From Planctomycetota bacterium (GTDB lineage: Bacteria > Planctomycetota > UBA11346), in contig CANETI010000098.1 of assembly GCA_947440715.1 (NCBI GenBank), forward strand, positions 1 to 8,296: DNA of 8,296 bases. Direction: 5' to 3'. Each line of letters opens with the position of its first letter. Within the stretch, counting starts at the first letter, position 1. Of this stretch, positions 1-6,377 are shown piece after piece. Both the position numbers and the translations under genes were made by a program. Below the pieces are notes generated by a model that saw only the letters and a program-made list of their open reading frames with translations, made no database searches and was not told the origin of the DNA.

Positions 1-512
1 GGAAAAGCGGCGAATTCAAATGGTAAGGGTTTTACCCAACGCCACGGGTCCGCTCCTAAGCGACCAGCGATCGCGCAAAGCGTTAATATCGGCACCGCAA
101 ACGTACGATCTTTGCCATAACGTAATTCAATCGCCTGGACTAATTGCCGTGGTTTAAGTCCACCCGCACGAATCGTAATCCATGCCGCTGCGCGAATTTC
201 GGCCGCGCGCACCTCCGCGTTCAGACGACCAGCGTATCCGCACGCTGCCCAGGCCAATACCGTGGTGCTAATATTGCCGTGACTAATAATGGTGTCGCCC
301 CAACTGCCGTCCTCATTTTGGTTCGCGACTAACCACGCTAAACCATCCTGTACCAATTGCTGGTCAGATAAATTTCCCGCGCGGTGCAGAGCCACGACAG
401 CGACAGCCGTCGATAAAGCACTGGCCGCCAGCTCACCCGTCCAATGACTGCCTGTCCGTTCTTCCACTAATCGTTGACGCACGGTGGCACAGAGAGCAGC
501 AAAGTCGCTCAT
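1..512 (-). CDS. Squalene-hopene-cyclase-like class II terpene cyclase, N-terminal part (truncated by window edge)
   Basis: The frame is open from an ATG at 512 to the left edge, giving 170 codons with no stop. The translation follows the N-terminal domain of squalene-hopene cyclases. It has the segment SHWTGELAAS (22-31), then a perfect QW motif QNEDGSW (65-71), a segment STTVLAWAACGYAG (82-95) equivalent to the family's helix after the first QW motif, and a block YGKDRTFAVPILTLC (132-146) leading to PWRWVKPLPFEF (156-167), which matches the cyclase stretch before the Pro-rich 'lPpE' turn. The catalytic DxDD region would lie beyond the edge, so activity cannot be judged. Known members cyclise squalene or related linear isoprenoids at the membrane by protonation. 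The start overlaps the stop of the upstream toroid gene (ATGA at 509-512) and has no clear Shine-Dalgarno sequence, so translation is probably coupled. The product is unknown; hopanoid is only one option. Confidence 0.75.
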   Translation of the reverse strand, partial: MSDFAALCATVRQRLVEERTGSHWTGELAASALSTAVAVVALHRAGNLSDQQLVQDGLAWLVANQNEDGSWGDTIISHGNISTTVLAWAACGYAGRLNAEVRAAEIRAAAWITIRAGGLKPRQLVQAIELRYGKDRTFAVPILTLCAIAGRLGADPWRWVKPLPFEFAAF

Positions 513-1393
513 GTCGGTAAACTCAAATGGCCCAATGCCAGTAAACCATAGTACGTATATTCCACGTCGACATCATCTTCGGCCCAATGACCGTGAAAAG
601 CACCCTGATTGGTCCACAACGTGTCGATATAATCGAGATCCGCTTCTACCTGCGCTGCCGTCGGCGCACGCTGAACGCAGGCCAACGCATGTAAGGCCGT
701 GGCGGTCGATAATAAATCCGGCATCGGTGCTTGCTGATTCGCGCGGAAACCACCCTGCGGCCATCGACTGGCTAATAACCAGTCCACCACCGACTTGTCC
801 ACCGCTTCGCCACAAGCATGACGCACTAATATCGCCGACACCGTGGTCGGGGTGGTGCCGAACACGCTTTGCGGATGATTGCCGTAGCCACCATCCTTTG
901 CGCGACAGTTTTCCAATGAGGTCATTAAAGCGGACGTCGGTGGTAACGCCGCGCCTAAATCCTGTAACGCTGACACCGCTAAATAAATCGCGTACGCATT
1001 ACCGCAGGTTTCGTCTGGCCGTTGCGAAAATCCACCATCGCGCGAACGAAATGCCATAATACCGGCACTCAGTCCCAAGCGGTATTCTTTTTCCGTCGGA
1101 TCAACAATGGCCCAACAACGCGCCAAGCAACAGCGGTGAACAAAATCCAACGCAGTGCCATCAGCATGCGACATTAAAAAATGCCGCACGGTTTCCGGAA
1201 TCGGCAACTGTAATGCCCGCAATGACTCCAGACCAAATACCGTGTAATATAAATCACTGACGCCTGCACGATCACGTACACCACCATCAGCGTTCCACTG
1301 ACCGTGAACAAATTCTCCAACTAATGCGGAAGATTCGCCCAATAACGACGGCCCCAGCCGCGCAACCTGCAGCATTTCCAGGCCCAGCGTCAT
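509..1393 (-). CDS. Prenyltransferase-beta/squalene-cyclase-like alpha/alpha-toroid protein without zinc ligands
   Basis: A 294-residue single-toroid protein with regularly spaced Gly-rich turns: GQWNADGGVR (31-40), FRSRDGGFSQRPD (115-127), CRAKDGGYGNHP (163-174), SRWPQGGFRA (209-218) and a last one near 262-270. This is the pattern of prenyltransferase beta subunits and of single cyclase domains. In protein prenyltransferases zinc is held by Asp, Cys and His. Here the PDLLS segment keeps Asp226 but has Leu228 in place of Cys, and the DVEYTYYG segment has Tyr279 in place of His, so protein prenylation is unlikely. EDDVDVE (272-278) sits near the C-terminus; it is acidic but is not a standard DxDD motif. 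It may be a partner or half-domain for the cyclase-like protein encoded directly downstream, with which it shares an ATGA overlap. The start at 1393 has no recognisable ribosome binding site and lies about 25 bases after a long hairpin. Confidence 0.75.
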   Translation of the reverse strand: MTLGLEMLQVARLGPSLLGESSALVGEFVHGQWNADGGVRDRAGVSDLYYTVFGLESLRALQLPIPETVRHFLMSHADGTALDFVHRCCLARCWAIVDPTEKEYRLGLSAGIMAFRSRDGGFSQRPDETCGNAYAIYLAVSALQDLGAALPPTSALMTSLENCRAKDGGYGNHPQSVFGTTPTTVSAILVRHACGEAVDKSVVDWLLASRWPQGGFRANQQAPMPDLLSTATALHALACVQRAPTAAQVEADLDYIDTLWTNQGAFHGHWAEDDVDVEYTYYGLLALGHLSLPT

Positions 1394-1596
1394 GCCGATA
1401 CATTTCTGAATTTTTCACCAGAGGAACGAAGAAACAGAGGACAGCTGAAGACCATAGGAACGAGGACCATTAATCCTTTCCTCCAACTGTTGTCCTCCGT
1501 TCCTCCGTTCCTCTTGTTCATCTTAAAAACTTTATCATTCCCGTGATTAGACATTAGCATGATGAATCGCTCGTCATTTAATTTTAGCGGCTTTAA
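1394..1596. other. Intergenic spacer inside the operon
   Basis: This 203-base gap is the only substantial one in the minus-strand operon. The hairpin at 1420-1514 takes up almost half. The rest (1515-1596) is AT-rich and I see no convincing promoter hexamers or coding potential in it. The gap could separate the redox/prenyl-synthase part of the operon from the cyclase part and let them be expressed at different levels. Confidence 0.6.
1420..1514 (-). repeat. Long inverted repeat/hairpin between operon genes 5 and 6
   Basis: The arms at 1420-1443 and 1491-1514 are 24-base inverted copies that differ at three places. In the minus-strand RNA (operon direction) all three differences become G-U pairs, so the 24-bp stem is complete; in plus-strand RNA they would be A-C mismatches. 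The 47-base interior can fold further in minus-strand RNA: GUUG with CAGC after a three-base bulge, then AGGAA and AGGA with UCCU and UUCCU closing a loop of about seven bases. No U-tract follows in the operon direction (the next bases are GGUGAAAAAUUC), so it does not look like an intrinsic terminator. The arms are rich in GGAAC and GAGGA units. Possible roles are an RNA-processing or stability element, or a mobile miniature repeat. Foldings were worked out by hand. Confidence 0.7.
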
Positions 1597-3294
1597 TTAT
1601 ACGACTTTTTCTTTAGCCAAGCGCTCAGCTTCGATTTCTTCCTTACACCAGCCCTCGACTTTTTCGACGAAGATTTTGCCCATTAAACGGCGGAGCAAGC
1701 CTTTTAGGCTTTCGTTTTCAATTGGGCGTAAGGCCGAAACAGCGCGCTCTTTAAACGATGCAAGCAAGGATTGACTGTGGTCGATAATACCATGTTCGGC
1801 CATCAAGGCGCGCAATTGCGTGCCCGATGGGCGATCAGCGTCACGCTTCCACCATTTTAAAATACCTTCGCGGCCTTCACCTTTGATACGTTCGAGCGCG
1901 ACCGCCATCGGCAATGATGGACGACAGGCATCTAAGTCGTTGGTACTTTCCGATAAATCATCTAAGTCGTCATTGATTTGATAGGCGATGCCTAAGGCTT
2001 CACTATAATCATTAATTGCTTCGATGGTTTCTTCGTCGGCACCGCCTAATAAGGCTCCCAGGGTCAACGCCACATCAAATGCGGGCGCGGTTTTACCTTT
2101 GAAGATCGACAGCACTTCCAACGTCGCGAGCGTTTCTGGAGACACCACCCATTCTAATTCGCTCCCTTGGCCCAAGCACAAACGACGGTGTCCGTCAGCG
2201 GCGACTTGCACCATTTGCCCTACCAACGCTGCCGGTGCCGCATCAGCAATTAATTTGTAACCCATGCCGAGTAAATAATCGCCGACATTTAATGCCAACG
2301 GCATGCCGACCTGGGCGTGCATGGTGGGTTCGCCATAGCGTTCGGCGTCGCCGTCTTCAATATCGTCGTGAATGAGCGATGCTTTATGGAAACACTCTAC
2401 CGCCACGGCTAATTTCATTAAATTCGCCGGTAATGCCGCTTCGGTATTCCCACAACACGCGCGCCACGCGCACGCGGTTAGGAATGGACGCCAACGTTTT
2501 CCCGCTTTCGCCAACCATTCGATGGCCAGCGATTCTGTGCGGCCAGTCGGTTTGCCCATGGTTTTGGTTAATGATTCAACGGTAAACCACGTATCGACCT
2601 GCGTGCGCAGTGCATCTAAATCCAGACGACGCGTTTTATCGTCGGAAGTAATATGCACGATATCCCACACCCAATCTAAATCGACGGTGGTATTAATGCA
2701 GTCATCTTGCAGTAAAGGAATCGCGACCCCAGGAATGGCCGCCGCTTCCATGAATGGGAAAGCACGTTCGAGCACGGAAATACAACTCACACCAACAATC
2801 GCGTCAATTTTTCCGGTTTCGATAATCGACATCACAATGGCGCTGCCTTCAGCCACTAAAACGGCATAACCCAAACGTTCGGCTTCTGCCTGTACATCTT
2901 GAATTGAGCACAAACCGCAGCTTTTGCACAGTAAACCAAATTCATCAAACGGTGCGGGGCATTTTTCTTCGATACGCAAGCATTTCGGCAAGAGCAATAA
3001 ACGTCGATCATACGGAATTGTGGCTAAGGTATCTTTCCATAATTCGTTATTAATTAAAACACCGATGTAATCGACATGCTTCGGGTCGAGCTTATGCTCC
3101 ATGATCAGCACTTCAGCGTGCGAACGTAATTCAGACAACGGCAACGGTGGCGTCGCACGTTTCTGTTCGACATAGGCAATTACCAAATCACGTATGCGCT
3201 GCCGTTCGCCGAGCGTCTGCGGAATATTTTCTTTAGGCGGGCGCAGTGCCTGGGTCGGAACCGGACGCGGTAAGGTGAGAGTCGTAGGGGTCAT
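1597..3294 (-). CDS. Fusion of a DUF116-like cysteine-rich domain with a trans-polyprenyl diphosphate synthase
   Basis: A 565-residue two-domain protein. Residues about 30-235 resemble DUF116: LLPKCLR (101-107), C112, the cluster C123-x2-C126-x2-C129, the GVSC segment ending at C171, and C199. The cysteine spacing suggests a metal or iron-sulfur centre. Residues about 250-565 are a trans-isoprenyl diphosphate synthase: GKRWRP (265-270), first Asp-rich motif DDIED (310-314) inside HKASLIHDD, GQGSELEW (376-382), FKGKTA (398-403) and second Asp-rich motif DDLDD (442-446). All catalytic aspartates for allylic plus isopentenyl diphosphate condensation are present. The small Ala305 five residues before the first motif fits a product of C20 or longer, by the family rule. 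The start ATG overlaps the ferredoxin-gene stop (ATGA) and has a GAGG site seven bases upstream. The synthase call is strong; the role of the N-terminal domain is unknown. The fusion is unusual, since such synthases normally stand alone at about 300-350 residues. Confidence 0.88.
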   Translation of the reverse strand: MTPTTLTLPRPVPTQALRPPKENIPQTLGERQRIRDLVIAYVEQKRATPPLPLSELRSHAEVLIMEHKLDPKHVDYIGVLINNELWKDTLATIPYDRRLLLLPKCLRIEEKCPAPFDEFGLLCKSCGLCSIQDVQAEAERLGYAVLVAEGSAIVMSIIETGKIDAIVGVSCISVLERAFPFMEAAAIPGVAIPLLQDDCINTTVDLDWVWDIVHITSDDKTRRLDLDALRTQVDTWFTVESLTKTMGKPTGRTESLAIEWLAKAGKRWRPFLTACAWRACCGNTEAALPANLMKLAVAVECFHKASLIHDDIEDGDAERYGEPTMHAQVGMPLALNVGDYLLGMGYKLIADAAPAALVGQMVQVAADGHRRLCLGQGSELEWVVSPETLATLEVLSIFKGKTAPAFDVALTLGALLGGADEETIEAINDYSEALGIAYQINDDLDDLSESTNDLDACRPSLPMAVALERIKGEGREGILKWWKRDADRPSGTQLRALMAEHGIIDHSQSLLASFKERAVSALRPIENESLKGLLRRLMGKIFVEKVEGWCKEEIEAERLAKEKVV

Positions 3295-4163
3295 CCGGTC
3301 ACCTCTGGCTGTTCGTTACGTCGCATCATCGCCGCCCGCTTTTCCGCAATCGCGGCTAAATCAGGCAAAGAATCAAGTACTTCCGCAGGTATATCCAACT
3401 GTTCTTTAAGTTTATCCAAACACTTATTGCGCTCTTTGAGAGCGCGTTCGCTGTCGCGTTCTTTTGAGAAACGTGATTTTGCTTTTTCCGAACGGTCACG
3501 CAGCGCTTGATAAATATCGCCACCCAGCAGCGACGAAATATCGACCTTCATGTGTTCGCGGCGAATATCATCTTCGTTCACTTCTTCGCCGTTAATCGGG
3601 CCGGCTTTATATTTCGGAAAGACGATGGCCACTTCAGGACAAACGCGTGAACAAGCTGGGCAATTAGTTTTGCAGTTGGTTGGCTGCTGAACTTCTAACT
3701 TACCCGCTTTCGACACACCATAGACATCGAATAAACAAAATGACAGACATTGCATACAGTTGGTGCAACGATCGTAGTCAATAACGGGGAACCATGGTTT
3801 CCAGGTTCCCGGCGCAGTCGTGCCTAATTCGGCTTCGATTGATACCACCGTAGCAACCACCGCGTCAACGTCAGCTTCGGCAATATGATGAAAACGCACC
3901 GCCACACCGGTAGCATCAATATGTCCAACGGGTGGTTCGGCACCAAATTGGCCAAGCACTAATAAATGAGGTTTTGCCGAGGTAATAGTGCCATCGCTGG
4001 TGCCGGAGCAACTCACATAATAACCGCGACCAAGTAAGGCGGATAATAATGCGCCGCGACGTTCTCCGGATAATGGTGTGCTGCCTGGGCCTTCGTACAG
4101 TCCCACATGCAATGCTGGTGCGGCGGTTGCCGCTGCCATGCCTGGAGTAACAAATGCAGTCAT
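3291..4163 (-). CDS. 2x[4Fe-4S] ferredoxin-domain protein
   Basis: A 290-residue protein. The middle holds two cysteine clusters: C133-x2-C136-x2-C139-x3-C143 and C164-x3-C168-x2-C171-x3-C175-Pro. This arrangement is typical of bacterial dicluster ferredoxins carrying two [4Fe-4S] centres for low-potential electron transfer. Residues about 18-115 form an alpha/beta-looking domain beginning HVGLYEGPGSTPLSGERR. It is faintly like the N-terminal part of amidotransferase-fold proteins (biotin-protein-ligase N-terminal or ThuA type), but I cannot assign it. Residues about 196-250 are strongly charged and helical, possibly a coiled coil for partner binding. No signal peptide or membrane segment is seen, so it is probably cytoplasmic. 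It is coupled by ATGA overlaps to the HdrA-like gene before it and the prenyl-synthase fusion after it, with a GAGG site seven bases before the start. It likely passes electrons between those products; that is inference. Confidence 0.85.
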   Translation of the reverse strand: MTAFVTPGMAAATAAPALHVGLYEGPGSTPLSGERRGALLSALLGRGYYVSCSGTSDGTITSAKPHLLVLGQFGAEPPVGHIDATGVAVRFHHIAEADVDAVVATVVSIEAELGTTAPGTWKPWFPVIDYDRCTNCMQCLSFCLFDVYGVSKAGKLEVQQPTNCKTNCPACSRVCPEVAIVFPKYKAGPINGEEVNEDDIRREHMKVDISSLLGGDIYQALRDRSEKAKSRFSKERDSERALKERNKCLDKLKEQLDIPAEVLDSLPDLAAIAEKRAAMMRRNEQPEVTG

Positions 4164-4501
4164 GAGACAACCTCTGTGCGCGAATCAAGCGCACGCATAA
4201 TATCATCAGCGGTTGATGCCCGCATATTGTGAACAGTCACGTTATCCGGTAATTCAGTACCAGCGGCATGCATTAACCACGACACCGCGCGGCGATGACA
4301 GGCGATCATTTGTAAACCTGGTTGTGCCATTAACCGCGCCAAGGCGGGATCTTTTCTGGCGGAGGCTTCGCACACATCGGCGATGGCTTCAAATGGACGA
4401 CCAGATTCGGCCAGCGCTTTGAGCACCGCCTGTTTGGTCGCGTCCGGCACCACTTTGGCGTGGGCACAATGACAATAGAGCAAGCAATTCGGGGTGGTCA
4501 T
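4160..4501 (-). CDS. Small four-cysteine protein resembling the HdrA N-terminal [4Fe-4S] domain
   Basis: A 113-residue protein. It starts with a hydrophobic strand then YCHCAH (C10, C12), followed by C44 in DVCEAS and C68 in MIACHRRAV. The heterodisulfide reductase subunit A N-terminal domain has the same order: a strand ending in CHCG, a later single Cys, and a strand ending in AACSPR, together binding one [4Fe-4S] cluster. All four positions have a match here. C6 is an extra cysteine. The glycine after the CxC pair is replaced by Ala, and the CSPR motif by CHRR. The flavin domains of HdrA are absent, so this would be a free-standing cluster domain acting in the cytoplasm. It lies between the CobW-like gene and the ferredoxin gene with ATGA overlaps on both sides and has a GGAG site seven bases before the start. 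The HdrA comparison is from motif memory, without an alignment. Confidence 0.7.
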   Translation of the reverse strand: MTTPNCLLYCHCAHAKVVPDATKQAVLKALAESGRPFEAIADVCEASARKDPALARLMAQPGLQMIACHRRAVSWLMHAAGTELPDNVTVHNMRASTADDIMRALDSRTEVVS

Positions 4502-5640
4502 CGCTCAGCTCCGGCTCCGGATTCAGTAAATCGATGGGTCGGCACCGGGCGCCCAGGGCGGAAGCATTCGCGGTGATCGACGGCCAAGGTCAAACCTTGG
4601 TTGGCTCGTTCCAATTCGGCAAGCGCTGAATCGACCACCGTCTGCAACAGTTCAGGCGATCCTTCGGCACGTAAATTAATGATTAACTGCGCACGTTCGA
4701 TGTCGTCGCTGAGCGATTGGGCTAATTCCGCCGTGCGATTTCCCGCAACCACATTGGCGGTGGCAATTTCGTTACTGCCATCGTCCGGTGCGAGGGTCAT
4801 TTTTAAGTGCGCAATTTCAGCACCTGCAGCAGTCAGCGGTTTTTGCACCGCTGCCATCAAGGCCAAAATTAATTTATTACCATCAGCGTCCGCTGCTTGT
4901 CGTGCATCAACCGCAACGGTGGCATTAAACCATCCAAGTAAGGCTTCCCCTTCGGCGTAGGTATCGTAATCAACACCCATCGCGGTGCCCGCACCTTGGT
5001 TCGACCCATTCACATAATTAAACCAAGCGGTTAGACCATCACCACTGCGCGCGCTCACAGCAAAACGTTTGGCGCTTGGATAATTCGCCGCTAATGCGGC
5101 ATCTAAGGCAGCGAATTCTGCGTCACTTATTAATTCGCGTTTATTAATGACGATGACATCAGCTTCTTCGAGTTGTTTCTTATAAATGTAAATCACTTTA
5201 TCACTGAAACGTTTACCGTCGTCGCTCGTGGCCAGATCAAATACGCGCAGCGCGCGGTGCGGATCAACTAGCACGGATAACGGCGCAACGCTAAAATCGG
5301 AACCATATAAACGGCGCAGTGGGTACGTCACCGTGGCGACTAAATCAGTACACGAACCAACCGGTTCTGCGATAAAAACCGTTGGTTTACTGTCGTTGGT
5401 TAATTTATCCGCCGCCTCTTTGAGTGAGGTAAAGCGACAGCAGAAACAACCGCCCGCAATTTCTTCAACCGCGAAACCATGCGAACGCAGGGTCATGGAA
5501 TCGACTAATTGTGAACCTTGGTCATTGGTAATTAAACCAATTTTCTCGCCGCGCTCACTTAACCATTTGGCAAAACGCGTAACCGCCGTGGTTTTGCCAG
5601 CGCCTAAAAATCCACCAATCATCAGATAGCGTGCGCTCAT
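4498..5640 (-). CDS. CobW/COG0523-family P-loop GTPase (putative metallochaperone)
   Basis: A 380-residue G3E-family GTPase. The N-terminus carries the P-loop GGFLGAGKTT (9-18), the signature GGCFCC (63-68; C65, C67 and C68 form the CxCC metal-binding motif of COG0523), the Walker-B-like EPVGS (92-96), and NKRE (166-169) in place of the guanine-specific NKxD. Family members use GTP hydrolysis to deliver zinc, cobalt, iron or other metals to a target enzyme. The C-terminal half (about 200-380) does not look like the usual CobW C-terminal domain and may bind the partner. No His-rich metal-storage stretch is present. The start has an AGGAAGAAG purine-rich site and overlaps the stop of the lipoyl-carrier gene (ATGA). 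In this context it may help metal or cluster insertion into the neighbouring iron-sulfur proteins (inference). No cobalamin genes are nearby, so the name CobW should not be taken as function. Confidence 0.85.
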   Translation of the reverse strand: MSARYLMIGGFLGAGKTTAVTRFAKWLSERGEKIGLITNDQGSQLVDSMTLRSHGFAVEEIAGGCFCCRFTSLKEAADKLTNDSKPTVFIAEPVGSCTDLVATVTYPLRRLYGSDFSVAPLSVLVDPHRALRVFDLATSDDGKRFSDKVIYIYKKQLEEADVIVINKRELISDAEFAALDAALAANYPSAKRFAVSARSGDGLTAWFNYVNGSNQGAGTAMGVDYDTYAEGEALLGWFNATVAVDARQAADADGNKLILALMAAVQKPLTAAGAEIAHLKMTLAPDDGSNEIATANVVAGNRTAELAQSLSDDIERAQLIINLRAEGSPELLQTVVDSALAELERANQGLTLAVDHRECFRPGRPVPTHRFTESGAGAER

Positions 5641-6125
5641 GCTTCTTCTTCCTGGTAGGCGTCATGTTGCTCGCCTTGAATTTTATCAATAGCCGCATCG
5701 AGCACCGCCATGTAGCCGTGTACATCCATCGATTCGGCATCGATTTCGCCCGTCGCTCGGTACAACCAACCTTCGCCATACGGATCGGCGTGCACGCGGT
5801 CGGCCTTGGTATTCAACAACGGATTTCCGGCGATAAAATTGCCATCGATAGCGCAGTACAAATCGGTGCTCGCTTTAAAACCTTCCAGCCAACCGATCAC
5901 GTCGCCCACCGCAATGGGAGCATCGGCCTTAACTTCAAAACCAGACTCCACCACTTCACCCAACATCCGCACCGCGAATTTGGTGTAGCCAACGCGCCAG
6001 ATATTTTTGCCTTCACTGGCCAACCACATGTGCGCGGCCGTGTAACGACACTCCGCCGGTAAGCGGGTCGTGAATCGCGAGCGCTTGTAGCGCACGCCAG
6101 TTGTGGCAGCAGCAGCATCCGACAT
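5637..6125 (-). CDS. Glycine-cleavage-H-like lipoyl-carrier protein
   Basis: Counting from the ATG at 6125 the product is 162 residues. HMWLASEG, the RVGYTKFAVRMLGEVVE segment, then EGFKASTD with the candidate lipoyl-lysine K84, and DPYGEGWLY follow the H-protein fold (family: HEW, VGIT..A...LGD, ESVKAxSD, DPYGxGWL). It diverges from true GcvH: 'VGYTKFAVRML' replaces the usual 'VGIT' block and ESV becomes EGF. It also has a long N-terminal extension and a C-terminal tail. No T-, P- or L-protein genes are near, so a role in glycine cleavage is doubtful. Lipoate-binding proteins that serve Hdr-like sulfur oxidation have the same fold, so a carrier for a redox or acyl intermediate is an alternative. 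It is the first gene of the operon. An in-frame GTG at 6155 would add 10 residues; an AAGGA lies about 13 bases before that GTG, while the ATG at 6125 has no clear site. The start is therefore uncertain. Confidence 0.8.
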   Translation of the reverse strand: MSDAAAATTGVRYKRSRFTTRLPAECRYTAAHMWLASEGKNIWRVGYTKFAVRMLGEVVESGFEVKADAPIAVGDVIGWLEGFKASTDLYCAIDGNFIAGNPLLNTKADRVHADPYGEGWLYRATGEIDAESMDVHGYMAVLDAAIDKIQGEQHDAYQEEEA

Positions 6126-6308
6126 GGGTGGGAAGCTATACGGAAGTCCCGCCACTGCATTGAGATAGTCCTTGAGGGTCGACTACGGATTAAACCGAAT
6201 TGAGGGCTCCAAACCCACCACGTCGCTGTAAGTCCATACGTACACGTACTTTCCTATCGGATATCACGAGGGGGGAGTGTTATCCGGGATTAGGCTCGTT
6301 GGTGAACT

Positions 6309-6340
6309 GTCCGACGTCCGACGTCCGACGTCCGACGTCC
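6309..6340 (+). repeat. Tandem heptamer repeat, about 4.6 copies of GTCCGAC
   Basis: Thirty-two bases made of four perfect GTCCGAC units plus GTCC. Each junction makes a GACGTC palindrome. The array is the left arm of a larger inverted repeat with 6378-6401. Confidence 0.9.
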
Positions 6341-6377
6341 AGAGTCCTAGGAAGTACATCAAGGCTATAGATTCATC

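Noticed and set aside
484..1059. Long plus-strand open frame of 191 codons
   Set aside because: It lies opposite the toroid gene, has no family-like sequence and is rich in Arg, Pro, His and Ser, as expected of an antisense shadow.
509..1393. Protein geranylgeranyl- or farnesyltransferase beta subunit
   Set aside because: Two of three zinc ligands are replaced (Leu228 for Cys, Tyr279 for His) and no alpha subunit is encoded nearby.
1420..1514. Rho-independent terminator
   Set aside because: There is no U-tract after the stem in either direction, and the gap separates genes of the same orientation that look functionally linked.
2372..2869. Plus-strand open frame of 165 codons
   Set aside because: It is antisense to the prenyl-synthase fusion, whose motifs are unmistakable; no domain is visible in the plus-strand product.
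4498..5640. Cobalamin biosynthesis locus
   Set aside because: Only the CobW-like GTPase suggests it; no other cob/cbi gene is in the window and the family is broadly metal-related.
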